From contig CAWBTA010000015.1 in NCBI GenBank assembly GCA_963791625.1, positions 930,001 through 994,000 of the forward strand: a stretch of 64,000 nucleotides of DNA, read 5' to 3'. This DNA comes from JANMCE01 sp963791625. GTDB taxonomy: Bacteria; Actinomycetota; Acidimicrobiia; Acidimicrobiales; Ilumatobacteraceae. Positions 26,458 through 34,875 of the stretch are shown here, piece by piece. The notes beneath the pieces are model-generated. The model was given only the letters and a program-made list of their open reading frames with translations, did no database searches and was not told the DNA's origin. The position numbers and the translations under genes are program-made. Every line of letters begins with the position of its first letter. Position 1 is the first letter of the stretch.

Positions 26458-27375
26458 ATGAGAACTCATGGATTGCGATTTCATGTGTTGTTGTTGCCCA
26501 ACGTGCAGTGGGCCGAACTGAAGGCGCGGGCAACGCGGCTCGAACAGCTCGGGCTGGAGGCGGTGGCGTTGGCTGACCACTTCGTTGACTGGACGAATCC
26601 GGTCGTGCCGTGGTTCGAAACGTGGACGGCGCTCGCCGCGATCGCAGAGGCGACCAGCACGATTCGGCTGACGACGGTCGTTACGCAGATACCGCTTCGC
26701 AATCCGGCGATGCTTGCCCGACAGGTGCTGACCCTCGATCACATCTCGAACGGTCGGATCGAACTGGGGCTGGGCACGGGCCTCACCATTGACCCGTCCT
26801 ACGTCATGGCCGGCCTCCCGAACTGGACGCCCGGGGAGCGTGTCGAGCGGTTCGAGGAGTACGTCGACATTGTCGGTCAACTGCTCTCACAAGAAGTCAC
26901 GACGTTTGCCGGTCGCTTCTACAACGTTGACGGAGCAGTCATGAACCCGCGCCCGCTGCAGACGCCAAGACCGCCGCTGATGGTCGCCGCGCTCGGTCAT
27001 CGCATGATGCGACACGCCACCCGCTTCGCCGATATCTGGAACAGCATGTCGTTCCTTCCCACGTTTGACGAGCAGCTGGCCGAGACTCGGGCGCGCTGCG
27101 CGGTGATGTCGGGCTACTGCGATGCCATCGGTCGTGACCCTTCGACGCTTCAACGGTCGTACTTGATGTTCGATGCTCAGGCGCGCCCGAAAGGCGGAAC
27201 GATCAGCTACTACGAATCTGTCGACCGCTTCGTCGATCAGGTCAGCCGCGTCGCAGAACTTGGCATCGGCGACATCGGCCTCTACTACCCGCTCGACCCA
27301 GCGCAGCTTCCTACGTTCGAACGCATCGCCGCCGATGTCCTGCCCAACCTCCGAGCGCGCTTTTCGACTTCTTAG
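26458..27375 (+). CDS. LLM-class F420-dependent oxidoreductase
   Basis: A 305-residue luciferase-like TIM-barrel protein: LEAVALADHFVDW, IRLTTVVTQIPLRNPAMLARQ, GRIELGLGTG and RPPLMVAALGHRMM. These are typical of actinobacterial enzymes that use coenzyme F420 (or FMN) to reduce or oxidise small organic substrates. The ATG at 26458 follows the frameshifted peptidase by 23 bp. The C-terminus reaches the family end (LPNLRARF). The substrate cannot be inferred. A fragment of a second LLM gene lies just downstream. Confidence 0.88.
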   Translation: MRTHGLRFHVLLLPNVQWAELKARATRLEQLGLEAVALADHFVDWTNPVVPWFETWTALAAIAEATSTIRLTTVVTQIPLRNPAMLARQVLTLDHISNGRIELGLGTGLTIDPSYVMAGLPNWTPGERVERFEEYVDIVGQLLSQEVTTFAGRFYNVDGAVMNPRPLQTPRPPLMVAALGHRMMRHATRFADIWNSMSFLPTFDEQLAETRARCAVMSGYCDAIGRDPSTLQRSYLMFDAQARPKGGTISYYESVDRFVDQVSRVAELGIGDIGLYYPLDPAQLPTFERIAADVLPNLRARFSTS

Positions 27376-27489
27376 TCAGGCAGCCCGATTGCTTTGGAGT
27401 GTTGACAGACTTCGCGTGCGAGTACAGCCGTGCCTTGGTTGCTGATCTCGGCGCGCACCGCCGGGTCACCGAGGAGGCACCAGATGTCC
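27373..27489 (-). pseudogene. Possible 3' fragment of an unknown gene
   Basis: A minus-strand frame with coding-like composition reads IWCLLGDPAVRAEISNQGTA and ends in a TAA that overlaps the LLM stop. It has no start codon or upstream domain, and I do not recognise the family. It is listed because it, with the LLM remnant next to it, suggests a small scar of lost genes between 27376 and 27677. Confidence 0.2.
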
Positions 27490-27529
27490 TAGTAGTGCCG
27501 TGCGGTCTTGGCGATCCGTTGCTCGCGTG

Positions 27530-27673
27530 ATGGGCCGTGCGTTCTTTGGTGGGCCTCGTGAACGGGGCGAGCGTTGGGGCATCACCTATTTCGGCATCCG
27601 GACGCTTGACGAGTTCGGTCCGGTCATCGCCGCGTTACGAGCCCGCGAGGCCGCAAGGACCGATCTAACGTGA
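27530..27673 (+). pseudogene. C-terminal remnant of an LLM-class oxidoreductase
   Basis: A short frame (48 codons from ATG) reads GERWGITYFGIRTLDEFGPV then IAALR. This is the characteristic end of F420-dependent LLM enzymes, whose last helix reads WGVTYF...FAPVIAALR. The rest of the gene is missing. It lies directly after an intact LLM gene, so a deleted tandem paralogue is the simplest explanation. Confidence 0.55.
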
Positions 27674-27677
27674 CGAG

Positions 27678-28613
27678 ATGGTGCCGCCTTCTGTTCCCAC
27701 CGTCGACCTGCGCAGCGGTCGTGCGGCCGAGCAGATTGCCGAAGCCGCCTCCGCCATCGGGTTCCTGATCGTGTCCGGTCACGACGTTTCACCGACGTTG
27801 ATCGATCAGCAGTGGGCGGTGACCCGATCGTTCTTCGACCTGCCGCTTGAACAGAAGATATCGGTTGCCATGCCGACTCGCGGCTACCCGTATGGCTATG
27901 CGCCCTTCGCCTATGAGCAGCTCTCCGCCAGTGTCGGCGACACGAATCCGCCGGACCTCAAAGAGACCTTCACCGTCGGTCCGATTGCGGCTCCGACGCA
28001 CGCCTTCACCGACCCCGACGAAGGCTCGGCATGGTCACCGAATCTGTGGCCGAACCTGCCGCACTTCCGCTCGGTCAGTGAGCAGTACTTCACGGCGATG
28101 GCTGACTTGTGCGCCCGGTTGCTGTCGTTGATGGCATCCGCGCTGGATCTTCCCGCAAACCACTTCGAGCCTTTGATTGACCGCCATACGAGTGCGCTCC
28201 GCATGATCAACTATCCCGAGCTTGCCGGGCCGCACGCTGAAGATCAGCAGCGAGCGTCGGCGCACACCGATTACGGCACGTTGACCGTGTTGTTGGCTGA
28301 TCCGAAGCAGCCCGGTCTCCAGGTGCAGTGCAGCAACGGATCGTGGGCTGATGTCACCGTCGAATCCGGATCGTTCGTAGTGAACCTTGGTGATGCCATG
28401 GCTCGGTGGACCAACGATCAGTGGCGTTCGACCATGCACCGGGTTGTCCCGAGTCAAGGGCGTCGTCAGTCGATTGCGTTCTTCCACAACGCCAACTGGG
28501 ACGCCCGGATCGAATGCATCCCATCGTGTCTTGTCGCCGGTGAGCTCCCCCGCTTCGAACCAATCCAAGCCGGCCCGCACCTCATGCAAAAGTTTCGGTC
28601 AACCATCGTGTAA
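27678..28613 (+). CDS. Isopenicillin-N-synthase-like Fe(II)/2OG dioxygenase
   Basis: A 311-residue DIOX_N plus 2OG-FeII_Oxy protein. The N-terminal helix region is VPTVDLRSGRAAEQIAEAAS. The iron triad is His196-x-Asp198 (SAHTDYGTL) and His254 (MHRV), with the RRQSIAFF arginine for 2-oxoglutarate. Bacterial members of this family hydroxylate varied small molecules; true IPNS activity is not implied. The ATG lies 4 bp after the LLM remnant stop. No biosynthetic cluster is visible, so the substrate is unknown. Confidence 0.88.
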   Translation: MVPPSVPTVDLRSGRAAEQIAEAASAIGFLIVSGHDVSPTLIDQQWAVTRSFFDLPLEQKISVAMPTRGYPYGYAPFAYEQLSASVGDTNPPDLKETFTVGPIAAPTHAFTDPDEGSAWSPNLWPNLPHFRSVSEQYFTAMADLCARLLSLMASALDLPANHFEPLIDRHTSALRMINYPELAGPHAEDQQRASAHTDYGTLTVLLADPKQPGLQVQCSNGSWADVTVESGSFVVNLGDAMARWTNDQWRSTMHRVVPSQGRRQSIAFFHNANWDARIECIPSCLVAGELPRFEPIQAGPHLMQKFRSTIV

Positions 28614-29633
28614 CGCAAACTCGTTCCGTGAATTCTCGCCGACGACAAACGTGCGAACGCACGCTCGACCCGATGCCTTTGCGAGATACATGGCGCGATC
28701 GGCCGTTGCAACGAGGTCCTTTGGTTCACAGCCGGGGAGAACAGTGGCAACCCCGATCGAGCATGTCCGACCGGTGTCGGCGAGGAGAGTGGAAAGCACC
28801 GCATTGGCGAGGCGAACCGCACTTGCTTGATCACAGCCAGGAAGAACAACAGCGAATTCATCGCCACCGAGACGAGCTAAACCGTCCGACTTCCGGAGCA
28901 CCCGCGTGGAGGCTTCAACCATGTCGACCAGGAGTTGATCGCCAGCGTCATGGCCGCCCGAATCGTTCACGTCTTTAAACGAGTCGATGTCGGCCACAAG
29001 GACGGACAGGGGTGCGTTGGCGCGTGGAAAGTCTTCCTCGGCCACCTTGAGCGTCATGTCCCAGCCGCGTCGATTCAATGCTCCCGTGAGCGAATCGCGG
29101 TACGACAGCTTTCGCATCCGTCCAACGACTCTCGTCATGAAGAGCGCTATTGAGGTGAGCCCGATCATCGTCTGCGTCCATGTGAAGAAGGCAACACCGG
29201 AGAAGCTGGGCGGAAGCAAGCCGATAGCGCTGGCGACACCAACCACGAGCAGTGTCTCGTAAACCTCCCGTGGATTGAAGAACGATGCGGCGAAGAGGAT
29301 GACAAGAGCGAAGAAGAACCCCGCAGCGCCTGCGACCGGCGTTGACCGCCAAGTGATCTCCATTTCGACAACCGGAATACACGACAGAATCAGCATCGTG
29401 CGACCCGTCGCAAACGACGCACGCGGAGCGAGCCGCGGACCGACCCTCCATGCAACAAACCCGAGAAGGACGGGAGGTATCACGCTCAGGTAGACGGCAG
29501 TTCGGCGAGATGGCGCGCAAACCGCTGCTTCGAAGATGCTGATCACGGTGGCGACCAGAAAGATGAGGGCGGCGAGCCGCCACATCAACGACCGATCGGT
29601 GACCTGTGGTGCAGGAAGGGCGCGCCGTGTCAC
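28599..29633 (-). CDS. Membrane-bound diguanylate cyclase (GGDEF)
   Basis: About 344 residues. The N-terminal half has about six hydrophobic helices with no recognised sensor name. The C-terminal half is a GGDEF domain: SYRDSLTGALNRRGWD, LVADIDSFKDVND, and the active site ARLGGDEFAVVLP. An RxxD product-inhibition site (RKSD) lies five residues before GGDEF, so the enzyme is probably active and feedback-regulated by c-di-GMP. The start is uncertain: GTG 29633 or ATG 29585 (MWRLAALIFLV); an open frame continues to 29741. It overlaps the convergent dioxygenase gene by 15 bp. Confidence 0.88.
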   Translation of the reverse strand: MTRRALPAPQVTDRSLMWRLAALIFLVATVISIFEAAVCAPSRRTAVYLSVIPPVLLGFVAWRVGPRLAPRASFATGRTMLILSCIPVVEMEITWRSTPVAGAAGFFFALVILFAASFFNPREVYETLLVVGVASAIGLLPPSFSGVAFFTWTQTMIGLTSIALFMTRVVGRMRKLSYRDSLTGALNRRGWDMTLKVAEEDFPRANAPLSVLVADIDSFKDVNDSGGHDAGDQLLVDMVEASTRVLRKSDGLARLGGDEFAVVLPGCDQASAVRLANAVLSTLLADTGRTCSIGVATVLPGCEPKDLVATADRAMYLAKASGRACVRTFVVGENSRNEFALHDG

Positions 29634-29797
29634 CCTGCACGTATCGGCCAACAACCGCAACGGTGGATGCCCAAGACACATCCTTCCCAAAACATGACAC
29701 TGGATCTCGTGGCTACGAGAGCGAGCTAGCGGGACTTCCACTCTGTTTGAGACAAATCCGATTGCCCGTACCCCACCGTCGGAGGCACGCTGTCAGG

Positions 29798-30505
29798 ATG
29801 TCCGCTGTTTCCGTGTACGAGTCGTGGGAGCGATGCGGCGCGCCTGTGCCTGGCCCGGCCTCCGCAACGGCGCGACTCTTGATTGCCGGCGATACGCACG
29901 GGAATCTCGATTGGATCGGAACGCTGGCCAAGCTGGCCGCTCGATTTGGGTGTGACGGAATTGTGCAGTTGGGCGACTTCGGTTTCTGGCCCGATATGAA
30001 GATCCTTCGCAACGAAGGCCGACCGACAATCAACAACTGGGCCGACCGCGGCGCGGTTTGGGAATGGTGTGGCCTCCGATTCGGGGCGATGGGCGGAGCG
30101 ATCTCTATTGATCGGCAGTTTCGCAGCGCGGGCAGATCATGCTGGTCAACGGAGCAAATCACCGACGCCGATGTCGAGGCGTTGACCGATCGTGTAGGGG
30201 ACGAGCGCCTCGACGTACTGTTCACGCACGACTCGCCAGTTTTGCCGCCAGGCTTTCGACCGCTGAATGACCCACACCTGCGGTTGGACGTCGAGCACAA
30301 TCAGCGACAGGTCATGCGCTGCGTCGACGTCGCTCGGCCGCGCCTGTTGATGCACGGCCATTTCCATCACCGCTACGCGGACGTTGTTGACCGACCGTGG
30401 GGATCATTCCGCATCGAAGGACTCGCCTCCGACGGCGAAGCTCACACCGTCGGCGTCTCCTGGTGTCTCCTCGACCTACCTACCCTTGAAGTCTCAGCTT
30501 CGTAA
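29798..30505 (+). CDS. Calcineurin-like metallophosphoesterase
   Basis: A 235-residue protein with metallophosphoesterase motifs in order: GDTHGN, GDFGFWPD, a GAMGGAISID segment where the usual GNH(D/E) lies, FTHDSP, and GHFHHR. The substrate may be a protein, nucleotide or nucleic acid; family members are diverse. ATG 29798 (MSAVSVYESWERCG) follows an ordinary ribosome binding site. The downstream unknown gene begins soon after or overlaps it slightly, so the two may work together. Confidence 0.82.
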   Translation: MSAVSVYESWERCGAPVPGPASATARLLIAGDTHGNLDWIGTLAKLAARFGCDGIVQLGDFGFWPDMKILRNEGRPTINNWADRGAVWEWCGLRFGAMGGAISIDRQFRSAGRSCWSTEQITDADVEALTDRVGDERLDVLFTHDSPVLPPGFRPLNDPHLRLDVEHNQRQVMRCVDVARPRLLMHGHFHHRYADVVDRPWGSFRIEGLASDGEAHTVGVSWCLLDLPTLEVSAS

Positions 30506-30590
30506 AGACTCTGAGCGCCTCGGCGGGAGCGGCGGCCGTATCGGCGAAATTGTCCGACAGCGCCGCCGACAACGCGGCAAGAGTGAAGTC

Positions 30591-31682
30591 ATGCATGACT
30601 ACGAAGTGTTGCGAATTTCCCGTGATCTCACTGCGGGAAAGACAATCGATCCGAACGACGTGCGATCGCTTGTCGACAACGTCACCGCGCTTCGCCGGGC
30701 AGCACAACTGCCGAGCGAGCTTCTTGTCCGAGTGCACCGTGGCGGCGGAAGTGACCCGCTGGCATGGACGGCCGAGCATCCGCTCCTCGCCGGACATCGG
30801 ACGAGCCGACATCCGGCTGACGCGCTGGTCCACGCTGCGATCGAGCTCCGTCGCGTGCTCGATTCGCACGACTGGCCGGAACGGGAGCGCTTCGACGGGC
30901 GGGGTGTCGATGAGGAGGAGGCCGAGGTGTTGGCGAACTCCGACGAGAGCGACATTGGCCAGGCGCTGCGCTGGGCGCTTGACACGTTGCGCACCGCCAC
31001 CGATGAGAACCGCCAACTGCGATACGGCCGCGACCTTCTTGATCGGTTCGAGCGACAGGAGCCCGGGGCCGTTGATGAGCGGCGCGCTCTTGCCGTCGCC
31101 GGCCTGCAGCAAAGCGGCGTGCAAAACGTCGCTACCCGGTGGGGTGACGACGGATTCGGCGCTGCGTCGGAAGTGGCCCTGTCCCTTCCCAGTCTTCTGC
31201 TCGCGTCGAAGGTTTCCTCTCGGCAAGCACGAATCGAACCCGACACGCTGGAGGGGTTGCAGTTCTCAGCTGACCGTTCATGGCACGCGCTCAGCCACCG
31301 ATACATTCCTCGACCGATGTCCGAATATGTCACCGCAATCGTCACGCCGTTGCGCGTTGCGCCTGGCGTCGAATTGGCGCTCCGCAAACTTGGTGAACTT
31401 GCCCCCGAAGGACGCGACGTGGCCGCCTTCTCGAAGTATCGGGAGCTGCTCACCGTGCTGTTGCCAGAGGTCTCAGCCGACCACAACACCGAAACGGTCA
31501 GCCCAGGCTGGTGCCCATTCGACCTCGACGCCCTAGGCACGCTTCTCAAGGGTGGCCCCGACGAGGGCCTTGACCTAGACAGCCTTGCGGTGGCGAACGA
31601 CAACCCACCACACTTCCTCTCCATCGGCCCTCGCTGGCACCTCGCCTGGGCAACCGACGCCGCCGAACACGGCGCCTGGTGA
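30591..31682 (+). CDS. Protein of unknown function downstream of the phosphoesterase
   Basis: I do not recognise a family. From ATG 30591 it is 363 residues (MHDYEVLRISRDL), acidic and helix-rich, with ALRRAAQLPSELLVRVHRG near the start, LVHAAIELRRVLDSHDWPER in the middle and a C-terminal VANDNPPHFLSIGPRWHLAW. There are no membrane segments and no catalytic signature. An earlier TTG at about 30486 would overlap the phosphoesterase. Codon usage is like that of its neighbours. It may be part of an accessory pair with the phosphoesterase. Confidence 0.6.
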   Translation: MHDYEVLRISRDLTAGKTIDPNDVRSLVDNVTALRRAAQLPSELLVRVHRGGGSDPLAWTAEHPLLAGHRTSRHPADALVHAAIELRRVLDSHDWPERERFDGRGVDEEEAEVLANSDESDIGQALRWALDTLRTATDENRQLRYGRDLLDRFERQEPGAVDERRALAVAGLQQSGVQNVATRWGDDGFGAASEVALSLPSLLLASKVSSRQARIEPDTLEGLQFSADRSWHALSHRYIPRPMSEYVTAIVTPLRVAPGVELALRKLGELAPEGRDVAAFSKYRELLTVLLPEVSADHNTETVSPGWCPFDLDALGTLLKGGPDEGLDLDSLAVANDNPPHFLSIGPRWHLAWATDAAEHGAW

Positions 31683-31716
31683 CCCGCCAGGGCCGTCGCT
31701 CTAGACAACGTTCGGA

Positions 31717-33477
31717 TCAATTGCGCAAACTGGCCACGATCGCCGGGATCTCATCGACGAACGCCTCCAGCATGCGTCCGACGATTGACCGATGATCGAC
31801 CTCGGCAGCAAAGGGGCCTTCGTGCGTTTGAGTTCCCCCGCGATTCATAGACCAGGTGACTGAGCCATCGCCGAGCTGTTTTCCCTCGACGGTAAGGACG
31901 TAGTCATGACCCGCCGATCCGCGCGCCGTCAGCCTTGTGTAACGGCTCCAACTCACGTGCGCCGATTTTGTCGGACCTTCCGCCGATGCCGATACCGATG
32001 GGGTTCCGTCGATCGCTACCTCGATGCCCACGCGCTTGAGTTCTTCGCCGAACTGTTCGATCCAACCGGCGATGTCTTCGAACACTTCGTCCATGCTCGC
32101 CGCCCGCCGCCGGGTGGCCTCGGGGCTGATCAACGGATCGATTCGGATCGTGGATATCTGGTTGCGGAATCGATCGACGATCGACGACGGCGCAGGGGCT
32201 TGACCGATGTGATCCCCGATGGACCAAAGGGCGCTGAAGGGCAGGGCCCAAAGGTCGTCTTCGACACGACTGACGTGGTCACCGGAGTGAATCACAAAGC
32301 CCCGTAGAAATCGGGTTGGATAGCGTTTGCGGAACTCACGCAGCCCGGAGAAATGGTCGGCCTTCGCCACTCGTGCCGCCTTCACCTCGATACCGATAAG
32401 CGAACCATCACGCCTCTCGATGACGAGGTCGACCTCGCTGGTGTTGCTGTCCCGCCAGTGAAACAGCTTTGCACTAACTGACGACCAGGTAAGCAGGCGG
32501 ATGACCTCGGTCGCAACGAAGGTCTCCAAGAGCGATGAGAAGCCATCTGTATTGCGCATCAACCCATCGGCATCGGTGGGCAGCATTGCCGCGACGAACG
32601 CCGGGTCGGCGACGAAGAGTCGCTCTTTGTCGGTCTCGCGTTTGTCGAGGCCGGGACGGTACCCCGGGACCTGTTCCAGAAGGTGGACGTCGAACAGGGC
32701 GCCAAGATAACCGGACAGCGTGTCTCGATGCATCTCCATTTCGTTCGCAAAGAGTTGATAGTTGCGGGTGCTGCCGCTTCGGGCGGTGATCCATCGGAAC
32801 GTGCGAGCGATTCGTTCCGAGTCCCGTCCAGTCTGGTAAACGTCGCCTCCGAACAGCTGCGCCACGTAGTTGTCCAGTGCGAGCGACCGATCACGGCCAT
32901 CGAGCGGCGCCGCGTCAGGCTGATGGAACAAGGGGAAGCCGCCAAGTGACGCCCGGCCGATGATATCGAGATGGGTACACGCGGGAACGGCCCACGACCT
33001 CGGATCGCCCTCAAAGAGCGCCTTCACGACATCGAGTGGTCGGGACGCCAGCTCACACTGGGCAAATGGGTGCAGGCGCAGCCTTGTTACACGACCAGCG
33101 AGCGGATCGGAACCCCCTAACTCGTTCGTACTCAGGCGCGATGAGCCAGTGAGCAAGAACTGGCCGGCGTGCGCACCTCGGCGGTCGATGATGTCCTTCA
33201 GTGACAGCTGCAGGAGCGGCACGAGCTGGGCCTCGTCAATGACGGTGCCCTCGGGCAGCGCCTCCACCCACCCGGCCGTGTCGTCGGTTGCCCGGTCTCG
33301 TTCGTTCTGCTCGTTGAACGTACGAAAGTTCTCGGGGTTCACAAGCTGCTTGGCGAGGGTCGTTTTTCCTGTCGCCCGAAGGCCCTCGAGCACGACAACG
33401 GCCGATCGCGTCCAGGCGCGCTGTGCGACTCCGTAGAGCCCTCGGGGCAGCGCATCCTTCATCGGAATAATGTACAC
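31717..33477 (-). CDS. AAA ATPase with DUF4143 domain and extra C-terminal domain
   Basis: A 586-residue protein. The N-terminal ATPase has an unusual Walker A (EGLRATGKTT, residues 31-40) and DEAQLVPLL as Walker B, as in the widespread prokaryotic AAA_14/DUF4143 family. The DUF4143 part ends in a nuclease-like SEVDLVIERRDG and GIEVKAA pattern (D...ExK). The last about 150 residues (SSIVDRFRNQISTIR onward) are additional and unrecognised. The family is found in accessory regions and often behaves like a solitary, autoregulated gene. The start is GTG 33477 or ATG 33462; neither has a good ribosome binding site, so the message may be nearly leaderless. Three TGTACA boxes lie over the start and promoter. 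Confidence 0.8.
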   Translation of the reverse strand: MYIIPMKDALPRGLYGVAQRAWTRSAVVVLEGLRATGKTTLAKQLVNPENFRTFNEQNERDRATDDTAGWVEALPEGTVIDEAQLVPLLQLSLKDIIDRRGAHAGQFLLTGSSRLSTNELGGSDPLAGRVTRLRLHPFAQCELASRPLDVVKALFEGDPRSWAVPACTHLDIIGRASLGGFPLFHQPDAAPLDGRDRSLALDNYVAQLFGGDVYQTGRDSERIARTFRWITARSGSTRNYQLFANEMEMHRDTLSGYLGALFDVHLLEQVPGYRPGLDKRETDKERLFVADPAFVAAMLPTDADGLMRNTDGFSSLLETFVATEVIRLLTWSSVSAKLFHWRDSNTSEVDLVIERRDGSLIGIEVKAARVAKADHFSGLREFRKRYPTRFLRGFVIHSGDHVSRVEDDLWALPFSALWSIGDHIGQAPAPSSIVDRFRNQISTIRIDPLISPEATRRRAASMDEVFEDIAGWIEQFGEELKRVGIEVAIDGTPSVSASAEGPTKSAHVSWSRYTRLTARGSAGHDYVLTVEGKQLGDGSVTWSMNRGGTQTHEGPFAAEVDHRSIVGRMLEAFVDEIPAIVASLRN

Positions 33478-33522
33478 TCATATGACTAGATTATGTACAG
33501 TTCAGATCGTAGATTCTGTACA
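33471..33522. promoter_or_regulatory. Three TGTACA operator boxes at 23-bp spacing
   Basis: Palindromes TGTACA occur at 33471, 33494 and 33517, exactly 23 bp apart, within an AT-rich stretch that also supplies a TAATCTAG/CATAAT-type -10 for the leftward ATPase gene. The regular spacing (just over two helical turns) indicates cooperative binding of a dimeric regulator to one DNA face. The innermost box overlaps the GTG start codon of the ATPase. Confidence 0.6.
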
Positions 33523-33562
33523 CCCGTCGGCCAACCTGGGAACAACCCCGGAAGATCGTGAT

Positions 33563-34438
33563 TTATCGCCGTCCAGGTTCGGCTTCGTGACGCACATGCT
33601 TCCAGATTTCGGTGAAATCGCTGCCTGGCATTGCTTCGTCGGCCGCGTGCCACGTGTCGCTGACCGCGCCGGCCACCGCGTGGGCGGTGCCAATGGCCTG
33701 AGCCCCATCGACGAACAGGCCGACGTCCTTGGTCATGTGTGATGTGGAAAACCCGGCGTCGAACGTGCCGGACATGATGCGGTTCGGGAACTTGTCGACG
33801 CTGGCCGAGTTGCGTCCGGTCGATACGTTGATGACGTCGACCATGGTCGTCATGTCGAGCCCATGCGCCATGCCGAACACGATCGCTTCCGACGTTGCCG
33901 CGAGCGCGGTGGCTGACAGATAGTTGTTGGCGAGCTTCATGGCTTGCCCTTGGCCGGCCCGCTCCCCGACGTGGAACACGTTGCCGGTAAACGCATCAAG
34001 CAACCATCGATGTTCATCGAGAACCGCGGTCGGTCCACTGAACATAAGTGAGATCGTGGCCGCTCGGGCACCCGCCGCGCCGCCCGACACCGGGCCATCG
34101 CAGTAGTCGATACCGTAGGCGCGAAGCATGGTGGCTGCGGCTGTAGCAGCGTTCGGTCCGATTGTTGAAAGGTCGATCACGGTCGTCGTTCGTCGATCCG
34201 ACGCTTCGGCTATCTCGGCGGCGACCGCAAGTGTCGCGTCGCCGTTCGGCACACTCAGAAAAACCGTGTCGCATTGACGGGCGACATCGGCAACCGATGT
34301 GGCAGCAGTCGCGCCGACGGGTGCGCGCTCGGCCGTTCCCATCAGGTCGTAGCAGACGAATCGGTCGCACGCCGCTGCCAAGTTCGTGGCCATGGGCGCT
34401 CCCATCTTGCCCAGCCCGATGAACCCGACTGATTTCAT
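33563..34438 (-). CDS. NAD(P)-dependent beta-hydroxyacid dehydrogenase (HIBADH family)
   Basis: A 291-residue protein. A Rossmann start GFIGLGKMGAPMA, the substrate motif DGPVSGGAAGA, and catalytic-lysine motif GQAMKLANNY define the 3-hydroxyisobutyrate dehydrogenase family. It oxidises a beta-hydroxyacid to the semialdehyde or reduces the reverse. The ATG at 34438 overlaps the stop of the upstream carboxymuconolactone-decarboxylase-like gene (ATGA), so both are made together. The substrate within the family is not resolved; a degradation role fits the partner. Confidence 0.88.
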   Translation of the reverse strand: MKSVGFIGLGKMGAPMATNLAAACDRFVCYDLMGTAERAPVGATAATSVADVARQCDTVFLSVPNGDATLAVAAEIAEASDRRTTTVIDLSTIGPNAATAAATMLRAYGIDYCDGPVSGGAAGARAATISLMFSGPTAVLDEHRWLLDAFTGNVFHVGERAGQGQAMKLANNYLSATALAATSEAIVFGMAHGLDMTTMVDVINVSTGRNSASVDKFPNRIMSGTFDAGFSTSHMTKDVGLFVDGAQAIGTAHAVAGAVSDTWHAADEAMPGSDFTEIWKHVRHEAEPGRR

Positions 34439-34857
34439 GCGCCGGGAATGTCTGGCATTGGTTTGTCGGTCGGCGGAGGCGTGATGCCTTCGGCGTCGAG
34501 TACCTCGCGAGCAAGGCGGAACGACTCGACACCGGCCGGAACGCCGGCGTACACCATGATCTGGATAAGGGTGTCGCGCAGTTCGTCGAGCGTGCATCCG
34601 TTCTTGAGTGCCCCCTTGAAATGGAGTTTGAATTCATGTCCTCGGTTCAATGACGCCAGGATGCAGAGGTTGTTCAAGCTGCGCTGGCGATCGGTGAGCG
34701 CGTCACGACCCCACACCCCGCCCCAGCAGTACTCGGTGACCATCTCCTGAAACTCGCGGCTGAAGGTGTCGGCAGCCGAAAAGGCCCGGGTGACGTACTC
34801 GGGCCCGATGACACGACTGCGTGCCTCGATACCGGTTTCGAAGAGTGATTCGTCCAT
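34435..34857 (-). CDS. Carboxymuconolactone decarboxylase family protein
   Basis: A 140-residue all-helical protein. SAADTFSREFQEMVTEYCWG and SLNNLCILASLNRGHEFKLH followed by NGCTLDELRDTLIQIMVYAG match gamma-carboxymuconolactone decarboxylase (CMD), including the His before the core helix. It lacks a CxxC pair, so it is the decarboxylase-like rather than the AhpD-like type. It is coupled to the dehydrogenase by a 4-bp overlap and divergent from the lactonase-like gene 18 bp away, suggesting a small shared catabolic unit. Confidence 0.85.
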   Translation of the reverse strand: MDESLFETGIEARSRVIGPEYVTRAFSAADTFSREFQEMVTEYCWGGVWGRDALTDRQRSLNNLCILASLNRGHEFKLHFKGALKNGCTLDELRDTLIQIMVYAGVPAGVESFRLAREVLDAEGITPPPTDKPMPDIPGA

Positions 34858-34875
34858 GTTCGGTACCCTACGTCG

